Shown one piece after another: positions 34,025 to 43,067 of a stretch of DNA of 64,000 nt; position 1 is the stretch's first letter, and every line of letters starts with the position of its first letter. Below the pieces are notes generated by a model. That model worked only from the letters and a program-made list of their open reading frames with translations, was not told the DNA's origin and made no database searches. Origin of the DNA: Paludibacteraceae bacterium (lineage in GTDB: Bacteria; Bacteroidota; Bacteroidia; Bacteroidales; Paludibacteraceae); NCBI GenBank assembly GCA_024401435.1, contig JAKSLB010000015.1, forward strand, positions 1-64,000, in the 5' to 3' direction. Made by a program: the position numbers and the translations under genes.

Positions 34025-34052
34025 AAAGGACGAACAAAAATTCGTCCTTTTT
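34025..34052. terminator. Bidirectional terminator between deoC and the polyprenyl synthase
   Basis: AAAGGACGAA/TTCGTCCTTT with A-run and T-run on opposite sides, lying between the two convergent stops. Confidence 0.83.
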
Positions 34053-34053
34053 T

Positions 34054-35025
34054 TTATTCTTCTCTTTCGATTGTATGTTGTAAAACTAATTCCAACGATT
34101 TTTTTATCTCTTCTTTTTCTATTGTTTCAATTACTTTAAGTGCCTTTTCTTTATATTCTTTCATTTTCTGATTTGCATATTCAATTCCATTATTATCAAT
34201 TGCAAATTGAATAATTTTTTGAATATTTTCTTTCGTAAAGTCCTTATTTCTAATTATTTCTAAGTACTTATCTTTTTCAGAACTATGATTTAATGCATAA
34301 AGTAATGGAAGCGTAATTTTTCCTTCATGAATATCATTTCCAACAGGTTTTCCTATTTTTTTCTCTGTGGATATATAATCGAATATATCATCTTTAATTT
34401 GAAAACATATACCATATATTTCACCAAAAGTTCTTAATTTTTCAGCTTGTTCATCATTTGCTTTCACTGATATTGCACCTGAGTAAGTACATGTTTCAAA
34501 TAATGTAGCTGTTTTCTTTTTGATTACTTCTATATATTTTTCTTCAATGCAATTAACTTCTTTAGCATTAGCCATTTGTATCAGCTCTCCTTCAGAAAGT
34601 TGCTTACCTAAATTAGTGATTTTGTCAAGTATTTTTGTATTTTTTGTTTGATTGGCTATAGATAAAGATTGTGACAGTAAATAGTCGCCAATTAAAACTG
34701 AAATTTTGTTATTCCATTTTGCATTGATAGATTTTTGACCTCTTCTTTCATTACTTTCGTCTACTACATCATCATGAATTAAACTTGCTGTATGAAGCAT
34801 TTCCATGGCAATTGCACATCTGTATGTATCTTCATTAATTTCACCTAAACCTTTGGCAGCCAGTAAAGTAAGTATTGGTCTAATCTGTTTTCCTGTTCTT
34901 TGAAGTATATATTTATTTACACCGCTGATAAGTTCATTATTGCTTTGAAAAGCTTCTAAGAATCTAATCTTAAATTCTTCGTATTCTTTTTGAATTGGTT
35001 TTGTTATTTGATCGATACTTATCAT
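34054..35025 (-). CDS. Polyprenyl (probably octaprenyl) diphosphate synthase
   Basis: 323 residues, trans-isoprenyl diphosphate synthase. First aspartate-rich motif IHDDVVDESNERRG, second FQIKDDIFDY. The region before the first motif (AIAMEMLHTASL) has no bulky block, which suits a long-chain product as in menaquinone side chains of Bacteroidales. Divergent from polA, sharing a promoter region. Confidence 0.9.
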   Translation of the reverse strand: MISIDQITKPIQKEYEEFKIRFLEAFQSNNELISGVNKYILQRTGKQIRPILTLLAAKGLGEINEDTYRCAIAMEMLHTASLIHDDVVDESNERRGQKSINAKWNNKISVLIGDYLLSQSLSIANQTKNTKILDKITNLGKQLSEGELIQMANAKEVNCIEEKYIEVIKKKTATLFETCTYSGAISVKANDEQAEKLRTFGEIYGICFQIKDDIFDYISTEKKIGKPVGNDIHEGKITLPLLYALNHSSEKDKYLEIIRNKDFTKENIQKIIQFAIDNNGIEYANQKMKEYKEKALKVIETIEKEEIKKSLELVLQHTIEREE

Positions 35026-35047
35026 CGTTATTTTTTCTATTTTTTTG

Positions 35048-35129
35048 CAAAATTAGTAATATTTTTCCATTTTTTTTACTCCTTTTACGCTTTCCGTTAT
35101 CTTTCTTTATAATTACTTTGTTATCTTTG
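35048..35129. promoter_or_regulatory. Divergent promoter region for polyprenyl synthase and polA
   Basis: Minus-strand TAATTTTG (35055-35048) precedes the synthase; plus-strand TATCTTTG (35122-35129) precedes polA by 18 bases. Each fits TAnnTTTG; neither has a TTG at 19-21 bp. Confidence 0.55.
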
Positions 35130-35147
35130 TTTAGTTAAATATGAAAT

Positions 35148-37907
35148 ATGGAAAAAAAACTTTTTTTATTGGATGCTTACGCTATTATCTATCGTGCGTA
35201 TTATGCATTAATCAAAAGTCCAAGAATTAATTCTAAAGGCTTTAACACTTCTGCTGTTTTAGGTTTTGTTAATACATTGGAGGATGTTCTAAAAACTTGT
35301 AAACCAACACATTTTGCAGTTTGTTTTGATCCTTCTGGCCCTACTTTCAGACATCGTATGTATGAACCTTATAAAGCTCAAAGACAAGCTACTCCTGAAG
35401 ATATTAAGCTTTCTGTTCCTATTATCAAACAATTATTAGAGGCTTATAATATTCCTATAATAGAAGTTTCAGATTTTGAAGCTGATGATGTTATTGGAAC
35501 AGTTTCACATTTAGCTGAGAAAGAGGGTTTTGATGTTTATATGGTTACCCCTGATAAGGATTATGCACAATTAGTTACCGATCATATATTTATGTATCGT
35601 CCTCGTCATGGTGTTGGATATGATACCATGGGTGTTGAAGAAGTAAAAGAAAAATGGTCTGTTTCATCTACTAATCAAATTATTGATTTGTTAGGTTTAA
35701 TGGGTGATAGTTCTGATAACATTCCAGGTTGTCCTGGGGTAGGGGAAAAGACTGCTATTAAGTTACTTCAAGATTTTGAATCGATCGAAAATTTACTTTC
35801 TTCAACAGATCAGTTAAAAGGAGCACTTAAAACTAAAATTGAAACGAATGTTGAAAATATAAAATTGTCTCAATTTTTAGCAACCATTCGATTAGATGTT
35901 CCTTATGAATTTCATGAAGAGGATTTAATTTTAAAATCTCCATCATTGGAAAAATTAATTCCGATTTTTAAAGAATTAGAATTTAAATCACTTCTTTCAA
36001 AATATGATAGTGTTAAGATAAAATCTCAACCTACTCAACTCTCGCTCTTTGATGAATTCACCTCCGAGAGTACGGAAGAAAAAAAATTTTCAATTCTCAG
36101 CGAGTTAACTTCTATCAAACATAACTATCAATTAATTGAAAATCAAGAAGATATATCTAAAATTTTACCATTTTTTGATAGTCATGATTTTTTCTGTTTT
36201 GATACAGAAACTACTGGAATTTCACCTTTAAGTGATCAATTGGTTGGAATTTCATTTTGTTTTCAGGAAGGTGAAGCATTTTTTGTATATTTACCAGTTG
36301 ATCGAGAAAAAGCGCTTGAATATTTATCCTATTTCAAACCTTATTTAGAAAATCCATCTATCATTAAAATTGGACAAAATATAAAGTTTGATATTTTGTT
36401 TTTAAAAGCATATGGTATCAATGTTCAAGGTCCTTTGTTTGATACTATGATTGCACATTATTTATTGCAACCAGAGTTAAAACATAATATGGATTATTTA
36501 GCTGAAGTTTATTTGAACTATAAGACGATAACGTATGAAGATATTTGTGGTGCTAAAGGAAAAGGACAATTACCGATTCGACAAGTAAATCATTCTCTTC
36601 TTTCAGATTATGCATGTGAGGATGTTGATGTAACGTTAAAGTTAAAGAATATTTTATCACCGTTAATTTCAGAAAATTCATTAGACTATTTATTTAATGA
36701 GATAGAGATGCCTCTTATCTATGTATTAGCCAGTATGGAGTGGGAGGGAGTTCGTATTGATGTTGACGCACTACATACAATTTCAATCAATTTAACACAA
36801 AAGCTTTCTGAAATAGAAAATAAAGTTTATGAGATAGTAGGATCACCTTTTAATCTTAGTTCGCCTAAGCAAGTAGGGGAGATTATCTTTGATAAATTAC
36901 AGTTAGATGAAAAAGCTCGTAAAACTAAAACAGGTCAGTATTCTACTTCTGAAGAGGTACTAGAGTCTTTAAGAGGTAAACATCCTGTTATAGATTTAAT
37001 TCTTGAATATAGAGGAATCAAAAAATTATTATCAACTTATGTTGATACTTTGCCTACTTTGATTCATCCTGTTACTGGAAAGGTTCATACAAGTTTTAAT
37101 CAAGCAGTAACAGCAACAGGAAGATTGAGTTCATCCAATCCTAATCTTCAAAATATTCCAGTAAGAGATGAATTAGGAAAAGAGATTCGAAAAGCATTTA
37201 TAGCAGATAAAGATTGTAAGTTTGTTTCTGCCGATTACTCTCAAATTGAATTACGATTATTAGCACATTTAAGTAAAGATGAAAATATGGTGAATGCGTT
37301 CAATTCGGATTCAGATATACATTCATCAACAGCATCAAAAATTTTTAAGGTCGATATATCTGAAGTAACATCTGATATGAGACGTAAAGCTAAAACAGCT
37401 AATTTTGGAATTATCTATGGTATTTCCATTTTCGGTTTAGCAGAACGATTGAGTATACCTCGTGCAGAAGCAAAAACATTGATTGAAGATTATTATGCTA
37501 CTTATCCTACGATTCAATCTTATATGACATCAGTTATTGAACAAGCACGTCAATCAGGATATGTGGAAACACTATTTCATCGTAAAAGATTTTTACCAGA
37601 TATTAATTCTCGTAATGCCACTGTTCGTGGTTTTGCAGAGCGAAATGCTATTAATGCACCTATACAAGGAACGGCAGCTGATATTATAAAAATAGCAATG
37701 GTTAAAATTTATAATCGCATACAAAAAGAAAATTTACAATCCAAGATGATCTTACAAATCCATGACGAATTAAATTTTAATGTACCAAATTATGAAGTAG
37801 ATCAATTAACTACTATTATTAAAGAAGAAATGGAATCAGCTATTCAATTGGTTGTTCCATTAATTGCAGATTGTGGAGTAGGTAATAATTGGTTAGAAGC
37901 TCATTAA
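35148..37907 (+). CDS. polA: DNA polymerase I
   Basis: 919 residues with all three activities. The N-terminal 5' nuclease (about 1-290; LLDAYAIIYRAYYAL, DFEADDVIGT) is followed by a 3'-5' exonuclease with intact DTE (FCFDTETTGIS near residues 348-358), and a polymerase domain with motif A SADYSQIELRLLAHLS, motif B RRKAKTANFGIIYG and motif C LQIHDELNF. Functions in Okazaki fragment processing and repair. Confidence 0.96.
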   Translation: MEKKLFLLDAYAIIYRAYYALIKSPRINSKGFNTSAVLGFVNTLEDVLKTCKPTHFAVCFDPSGPTFRHRMYEPYKAQRQATPEDIKLSVPIIKQLLEAYNIPIIEVSDFEADDVIGTVSHLAEKEGFDVYMVTPDKDYAQLVTDHIFMYRPRHGVGYDTMGVEEVKEKWSVSSTNQIIDLLGLMGDSSDNIPGCPGVGEKTAIKLLQDFESIENLLSSTDQLKGALKTKIETNVENIKLSQFLATIRLDVPYEFHEEDLILKSPSLEKLIPIFKELEFKSLLSKYDSVKIKSQPTQLSLFDEFTSESTEEKKFSILSELTSIKHNYQLIENQEDISKILPFFDSHDFFCFDTETTGISPLSDQLVGISFCFQEGEAFFVYLPVDREKALEYLSYFKPYLENPSIIKIGQNIKFDILFLKAYGINVQGPLFDTMIAHYLLQPELKHNMDYLAEVYLNYKTITYEDICGAKGKGQLPIRQVNHSLLSDYACEDVDVTLKLKNILSPLISENSLDYLFNEIEMPLIYVLASMEWEGVRIDVDALHTISINLTQKLSEIENKVYEIVGSPFNLSSPKQVGEIIFDKLQLDEKARKTKTGQYSTSEEVLESLRGKHPVIDLILEYRGIKKLLSTYVDTLPTLIHPVTGKVHTSFNQAVTATGRLSSSNPNLQNIPVRDELGKEIRKAFIADKDCKFVSADYSQIELRLLAHLSKDENMVNAFNSDSDIHSSTASKIFKVDISEVTSDMRRKAKTANFGIIYGISIFGLAERLSIPRAEAKTLIEDYYATYPTIQSYMTSVIEQARQSGYVETLFHRKRFLPDINSRNATVRGFAERNAINAPIQGTAADIIKIAMVKIYNRIQKENLQSKMILQIHDELNFNVPNYEVDQLTTIIKEEMESAIQLVVPLIADCGVGNNWLEAH

Positions 37908-37940
37908 AAGATCATAAAAACTTATACATTCTAATTGAAT

Positions 37941-37967
37941 AAAAACCGAGTTTATCTCGGTTTTTTT
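37941..37967 (+). terminator. polA terminator
   Basis: AAACCGAG/CTCGGTTT with a 5-base loop and T-run, 34 bases after the stop. Confidence 0.8.
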
Positions 37968-38023
37968 GTTTTTAATATATAGAATAAATTTATAATAAAG
38001 TTTTTAAGAAAAATGTGATAAAA

Positions 38024-38377
38024 GTTCCACGTGGAACATCACCTTAAACATTCTTTATTATATAAATAATTATTATTTTCTACTAAAACCCCCGTAGGGG
38101 TTTCATATTGGTAGAACAATGAATTTATATCCCCATTTACACATAACACCATAGAGGTTGCATATAACATAAACACGATAAAAGTGATAAAAAGTTCCAC
38201 GTGGAACGTCACCTTAAACATTCTTCATTATATAAAATAATTATTATTTTCTACTAAAACCTCGTAGGGGTTTCATATTGGTAGAACAATGATTTTATAC
38301 CCCCGTTCATAAACAACCCTATAAGGGTTTTATATAACATAAACACGATAAAAGCGATAAAAAGTTCCACGTGGAAC
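38024..38377. repeat. parS: Three parS-like sites in tandem 170-bp repeats
   Basis: GTTCCACGTGGAAC occurs at 38024-38037, 38194-38207 and 38364-38377, exactly 170 bp apart. This 14-bp palindrome fits the bacterial ParB-binding core GTTnCACGTGnAAC. Each is followed by ACCTTAAACAT, and the first two by a REP-like block (CCCCGTAGGGGTTTCATATT, GGTAGAACAATGA). Two and a quarter repeat units are present. Likely centromere for chromosome partition. A 60-codon open frame across the repeat is a by-product. Confidence 0.8.
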
Positions 38378-38421
38378 ACTACCTTAAACATCTTTTTATT
38401 TTAATCTAATACCTATAAAAT

Positions 38422-38457
38422 AAAAACGCTCTAAGGTTAAAGCCTTAGAGCGTTTTT
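38422..38457. terminator. Bidirectional terminator before the dusB stop
   Basis: 15-bp arms AAAAACGCTCTAAGG/CCTTAGAGCGTTTTT with a 6-base loop. It ends the mnmG-to-dusB operon and shields the parS repeats from transcription. Confidence 0.85.
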
Positions 38458-38499
38458 TATTATTTTGCAATTTATTCAATGAAGATTTTTTTGTATAAA

Positions 38500-39483
38500 C
38501 TATAAACCGTATTCTTTTTCAATACTATCCAGTGTTTCAAATAATTCTTCTTTTGATTCTGTTCGAAGAATTTTTATTCTTGTTTGTTTGAAGTTGTTCA
38601 ATCCTTTTAATATAGGTGATGCTGCTAAATGTCTTCTTGTATGATGAATTCCCCTGATTTCATCTAACATTTCGATATTGTTGTTTACTTGTTCTTTGAG
38701 TATATCCAGATAAAATCTAAAACTTTCTTTTTTACTTTTTTCTCCTGTTAGTAGATATTCTTTTATTTCTTTAAATATCCATGGTTGACCAATGCTTCCT
38801 CTACCAATCATTACTGCATCAACTCCGTATTGATCGAAACATTCTTTTGCTCTTTCTGGTGTTGTTACATCTCCATTACCTATAATGGGTATATGTATTC
38901 TTGGGTTATTTTTCACTTCACCAATTAATGTCCAATCTGCTGAACCTGTATACATTTGTGCTCTTGTCCTACCATGAATTGCTAATGCTTGTGCACCACA
39001 ATCTTGTATTTGTTCCGCTAAAGTAGTGATGATTTTATTATTTTCATCCCAGCCTAATCTTGTTTTTACAGTAACTGGTTTCTTCACTGCTTTTACTACC
39101 TCCGTGATGATTTCAAGCATTTTTGGTATGTCTTTTAATAATCCAGCTCCTCCACCTTTTCCTGCAACCTTTTTAACAGGACATCCAAAATTTAAATCTA
39201 TAATATCTGGATTTGCTTCTTCTGCAATGATTGCTGCATCTCTGATAGGTTCTGGTTCCCTTCCATATAACTGAATTGCAACAGGTCTTTCTTTATCATA
39301 TATTGTAAGTTTCTTAGCTGAACTCTCTATACTTCTAATCAAAGCATCAGCTGATATAAATTCTGAATATACCATATCTGCTCCAAATCTTTTGCATAAT
39401 AATCTAAATGCAGGATCTGTTACATCCTCCATCGGAGCTAAAAATAATGGATACTCTTTAAATTCTATATTTCCTATCTTCAT
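38500..39483 (-). CDS. dusB: tRNA-dihydrouridine synthase (DusB-like)
   Basis: 327 residues, FMN-dependent TIM barrel. Start LAPMEDVTDPAFRLLCK, active-site NFGCPVKKVAGKGGGAGLL with the catalytic cysteine, then VKTRLGW and HGRTRAQMY. It reduces specific uridines in the tRNA D-loop. Last gene of the minus-strand operon; a parS-like palindrome lies in the 24-bp gap from the U32 gene. Confidence 0.92.
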   Translation of the reverse strand: MKIGNIEFKEYPLFLAPMEDVTDPAFRLLCKRFGADMVYSEFISADALIRSIESSAKKLTIYDKERPVAIQLYGREPEPIRDAAIIAEEANPDIIDLNFGCPVKKVAGKGGGAGLLKDIPKMLEIITEVVKAVKKPVTVKTRLGWDENNKIITTLAEQIQDCGAQALAIHGRTRAQMYTGSADWTLIGEVKNNPRIHIPIIGNGDVTTPERAKECFDQYGVDAVMIGRGSIGQPWIFKEIKEYLLTGEKSKKESFRFYLDILKEQVNNNIEMLDEIRGIHHTRRHLAASPILKGLNNFKQTRIKILRTESKEELFETLDSIEKEYGL

Positions 39484-39492
39484 TTCTTTGAT

Positions 39493-39506
39493 GTTTCACG
39501 TGGAAC
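39493..39506. promoter_or_regulatory. parS: Fourth parS-like site
   Basis: GTTTCACGTGGAAC matches the palindrome of the 170-bp repeats with one base changed and again fits GTTnCACGTGnAAC. It lies inside the mnmG-dusB operon, between the U32 peptidase-like gene and dusB. Confidence 0.65.
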
Positions 39507-39507
39507 A

Positions 39508-40776
39508 TTATTGATTGTTTGGTACCTCAGATGCATCTACTATCTTGTATAATTTATCTGAAGGTCGAATCTTTTCTGGCACTTTTATCGAGAATAATTC
39601 ACCTCTTTCACAACTATCAGCAGATTTACAATCTACTTGTATCTCATCTGCTTTCAATTCAATCACACCTGTTGTCGGTCCTGTTATGATTAATTCATCA
39701 CCTTTCTTTACTCCATATTTTGTCTCAACTAAAAATTCAGCCACACCTAACTTAGAATAATATTTCATTCCTTTTCCAACATAAACTTTTCGTTTCGTTG
39801 ATTCAGATCCATAGGTTGAACTCCATTCTCCTAATCGCTGTCCTAAATAATATCCATTCCAAAATCCTCGATTAAATACCGTTTTTAATCGTTCATCCCA
39901 TTCAACTATTTTCTCTTCCGAAAAGGTTCCGTCTATGTAAGATAGTATAGCTTCATTGTAACATTCTACCACTGTCTTTACATATTCAGGTCCTCTTGCT
40001 CTTCCCTCAATCTTAAATACTCTTACTCCTGAATCCATCAACTTATTCAAAAAGTGTATCGTCTTTAAATCTTTTGGAGACATCAAATATTGATTGTCTA
40101 CTTTTATTTCTATGTCCCTTTCATCGTCAATTAATCGATATCCATGACGACATACTTGATAACATGCTCCTCGATTCGCTGAAGCATTTAACTCATGCAA
40201 ACTCAAATAACATTTACCAGATACTGCCATACATAACGCTCCATGACAGAACATCTCTATCTTGATTAATTCTCCTTTCGGACCACATATATTTTCCGAT
40301 TTTATCGCTTGATAGATAGCTTTTACTTGATCTATGTTACATTCTCTTGCTAATACAACTACATCTGCATATCGTGCATAAAACTTTAACGCCTCTACAT
40401 TCGCTATATTCAATTGTGTTGATAGGTGAACTTCTACACCTCTCTCATACGCATATAACATCACAGCTACATCCGCTGCAATAATCGCACTTACACCTAC
40501 CTCCTTGGCTGTATCAACAATCTCATGCATCAACTCAATGTCATCGTTGTAAATCACTGTGTTGACTGTCAAATAACTTTTTACTCGATTCTCTTTGCAT
40601 ATCTTTACAATCTCACGCAAATCTTCTGTCGTGAAATTACTTGCAGATCGCGATCGCATATTCAACTTTTCAATTCCAAAATAGACGGAATTCGCTCCTG
40701 CATGAATCGCTGCCATCAGACTCTCATATGAGCCTACTGGCGCCATTATCTCAAATTCTTCTCTTCTGTAATTCAT
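39508..40776 (-). CDS. Peptidase U32 family protein (TrhP/RlhA-like)
   Basis: 422 residues. The N-terminal barrel (FEIMAPVGSYESLMAAIHAG, YFGIEKLNMR) leads to the cysteine-rich signature FCHGALCMAVSGKCYLS then NRGACYQVCRHGY. In E. coli such proteins act in RNA hydroxylation (TrhP for 5-hydroxyuridine at wobble position 34, RlhA for 23S rRNA) rather than proteolysis. The C-terminal small domain and setting among tRNA-modification genes (mnmG, dusB) favour a TrhP-like role, by inference. Confidence 0.8.
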   Translation of the reverse strand: MNYRREEFEIMAPVGSYESLMAAIHAGANSVYFGIEKLNMRSRSASNFTTEDLREIVKICKENRVKSYLTVNTVIYNDDIELMHEIVDTAKEVGVSAIIAADVAVMLYAYERGVEVHLSTQLNIANVEALKFYARYADVVVLARECNIDQVKAIYQAIKSENICGPKGELIKIEMFCHGALCMAVSGKCYLSLHELNASANRGACYQVCRHGYRLIDDERDIEIKVDNQYLMSPKDLKTIHFLNKLMDSGVRVFKIEGRARGPEYVKTVVECYNEAILSYIDGTFSEEKIVEWDERLKTVFNRGFWNGYYLGQRLGEWSSTYGSESTKRKVYVGKGMKYYSKLGVAEFLVETKYGVKKGDELIITGPTTGVIELKADEIQVDCKSADSCERGELFSIKVPEKIRPSDKLYKIVDASEVPNNQ

Positions 40777-40791
40777 ATCGTATTCTATTTT

Positions 40792-41244
40792 TTATTCTTT
40801 ATTTTGTGAGTCAATCCATATGGTTACTGGTCCATCATTCAAAAGCCTTACTTTCATATCTGCTCCAAATTCACCTGTTTTTACCTCTTGACCTAAAAGC
40901 TCACTTACTTTATGACAAAATTTCTCATACATCGGTATCGCAAAATCTGCTTTCGACGCTTTTATATAGGATGGACGATTTCCTTTTTTTGTTTGCGCTT
41001 GTAATGTAAATTGACTTACGACCAATATTTCTCCATTCACATCCATAACAGATTTATTCATAACTCCGTTTTCATCGTCAAAAATACGTATGTTGACAAT
41101 CTTTCCTGCCAACCATTCAATGTCTTCATCTGTATCTCTATCTTCAATTCCGACTAATACTAATAACCCTTTTTGAATCTCAGATTTTAATTTTCCATTA
41201 ATGGTTACAGATGCTTCTGTTACTCGTTGAATTACTATTCTCAT
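40792..41244 (-). CDS. dtd: D-aminoacyl-tRNA deacylase
   Basis: 150 residues, standard Dtd. MRIVIQRVTEASVTI at the N-terminus, the SQFTLQA active-site motif near residue 78 and the NDGPVTI Gly-Pro motif near the C-terminus. Removes D-amino acids and glycine mischarged on tRNA. 3 bp after uvrC. Confidence 0.94.
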   Translation of the reverse strand: MRIVIQRVTEASVTINGKLKSEIQKGLLVLVGIEDRDTDEDIEWLAGKIVNIRIFDDENGVMNKSVMDVNGEILVVSQFTLQAQTKKGNRPSYIKASKADFAIPMYEKFCHKVSELLGQEVKTGEFGADMKVRLLNDGPVTIWIDSQNKE

Positions 41245-41247
41245 ATC

Positions 41248-43065
41248 CTATTTATTTTCGTTTTCATCGTGAAAATATCGGTAAATTATCATTCCTTTAT
41301 CTTCTCCGATTAATTGAGTAAGTGTCTCTTTATCAGCCTCTTTGATCCTTTTTACACTCTTCAATTCTTTCAATAACTTCTCTTGTGTCTTCGGACCTAT
41401 TCCTTTAATTTCTAACTCACTGTGTAACTGATTCTTACTTCTTTTTTCACGGTGAAATTTAATGGCAAAACGATGCACTTCATCTTGAATGGAACCGAAG
41501 AAACGGAACGTTTCATCACTCGGATCCATTCCAATTACTTGTGGTGGAAAACCAAACAATAACTCTTTTGTTCGATGTTTCTCGTTTTTTGCTAATCCTG
41601 CAATTGGAATCGTTAAATGTAATTCATCTTCAACCACTTCACGAATTACCTCCATCTGACCAATACCACCATCTGCGATAATTAATTGTGGTAGAGGACT
41701 TTCCTCTTCCATCAAACGTGTATATCGTCTTCTGACCACCTCTTTCATGGATGCATAATCATCGGGTCCTTCAACGGTTTTTATGTTATATTTCCGATAA
41801 TCATTCTTGGATGGTTTTGCCATTTTGTAAACAACACATGCTGCTACTGCATCGCTACCTTGAATGTTGGAGTTATCAAAACACTCTATTTGTATCGGTA
41901 ATTTGTCAAGTTTTAAAAGATCTTGTATTGCTTTCAAAAGCCTTGTTGCCCTTTGTTCTGGATTGAATTTTTCCATCTGTTTCATTCGATCAAAACGATA
42001 TTGTTTTACATTTTGAATCGAAAGATCTAATAGTTTCTTTTTCTCTCCTCTTTGGGGAATGGTAATGATAGCGTCTCCTAAATTATATCCGATATCAAAT
42101 GGCAATAAAATTTCTTTTGATTGACTTTTGAATCTTTCACGAAGCTCAATCACAGCACTGGCTAAAATATCTTCTTTTTCTTCGTCTGTACGTATTTTAT
42201 ACTCCAAAGTGTATGCTTGCGTTATTGTACCGTTTGTAACCTTTAAATAATTGATAAAAGCGTCATTTTCGTCGATTTCTATGGCGAATGTATCAATGTT
42301 GGTTAGCAAAGGGTTGACAATGGTAGATTTTGATTTGTATTGGCTTAAAATGTATAATTTTTCTTTGATAGCTTGTGCCTCTTCAAATTTCAAATCTTCG
42401 GCACATTGTATCATCTCTTTTTCAAGATTTTTTTCGATTTCACCGATTTCACCTTTCAGAATTTGTTTGATTTCATCGATGTTTTTTTTGTACTCTTCCC
42501 AACTTTGTAAGCCTTCGCAACATCCTTTGCATTTCTTGATGTGATATTGTAAGCAAACCTTGTATTTGTTTTGTTGAATCACTTCTGGAGTTAGGTTTAA
42601 TTTACAATTTCGAAGAGGATACAATTGTTCAATAAGTTCAAGAATTGTTTTCAAGGCAGGTGCATACGTATAGGGTCCATAGTATTTTGAACCATCTCTT
42701 ACAATGTTTCTTGTTTTGAAAACTCTTGGAAAATATTCGTTTTTAATGCAGATGGAAGGGTATGTTTTGTCATCTTTCAGTAAGATGTTATACCGAGGCT
42801 GATGTTTTTTAATCAGACTATTTTCCAATAGCAAGGCATCTTGTTCAGTGTCAACAACAATGTATTTGATATCTACAATCTGTTTGACAAGCACTTTTGT
42901 TTTGATGCTTTGCTGCTCTTTATTGAAATAGGAAGAGACTCTTCTTTTAAGATTTTTAGCCTTTCCAACGTAAATAATCTCATCTTTGTTATTGAGGTAT
43001 TGATAAACTCCCGGTTTTTCTGGAAGTGATAATACGATTTGTTTTAGATGAGAAACTTCTTGCAT
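41248..43065 (-). CDS. uvrC: UvrABC nuclease subunit C
   Basis: 605 residues. GIY-YIG domain (PGVYQYLNNKDEIIYVGKAK) for 3' incision, a cysteine cluster CLQYHIKKCKGCCEG, UVR motif (CAEDLKFEEAQAIKEKL), an RNase H-like domain for 5' incision (IECFDNSNIQGSDAVAA, IADGGIGQM) and a C-terminal helix-hairpin-helix (IKGIGPKTQEKLL). Nucleotide excision repair. 2 bp after mnmG. Confidence 0.95.
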   Translation of the reverse strand: MQEVSHLKQIVLSLPEKPGVYQYLNNKDEIIYVGKAKNLKRRVSSYFNKEQQSIKTKVLVKQIVDIKYIVVDTEQDALLLENSLIKKHQPRYNILLKDDKTYPSICIKNEYFPRVFKTRNIVRDGSKYYGPYTYAPALKTILELIEQLYPLRNCKLNLTPEVIQQNKYKVCLQYHIKKCKGCCEGLQSWEEYKKNIDEIKQILKGEIGEIEKNLEKEMIQCAEDLKFEEAQAIKEKLYILSQYKSKSTIVNPLLTNIDTFAIEIDENDAFINYLKVTNGTITQAYTLEYKIRTDEEKEDILASAVIELRERFKSQSKEILLPFDIGYNLGDAIITIPQRGEKKKLLDLSIQNVKQYRFDRMKQMEKFNPEQRATRLLKAIQDLLKLDKLPIQIECFDNSNIQGSDAVAACVVYKMAKPSKNDYRKYNIKTVEGPDDYASMKEVVRRRYTRLMEEESPLPQLIIADGGIGQMEVIREVVEDELHLTIPIAGLAKNEKHRTKELLFGFPPQVIGMDPSDETFRFFGSIQDEVHRFAIKFHREKRSKNQLHSELEIKGIGPKTQEKLLKELKSVKRIKEADKETLTQLIGEDKGMIIYRYFHDENENK

Positions 43066-43067
43066 AT

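Noticed and set aside
38039-38221. 60-codon minus-strand open frame over the parS repeats
   Set aside because: It spans one repeat unit; the frame exists only because of the repeat, and it has no start context or family features.
38024-38377. CRISPR array
   Set aside because: The repeat unit is 170 bp with most of the unit conserved, only two to three units, and no short-repeat/unique-spacer pattern.
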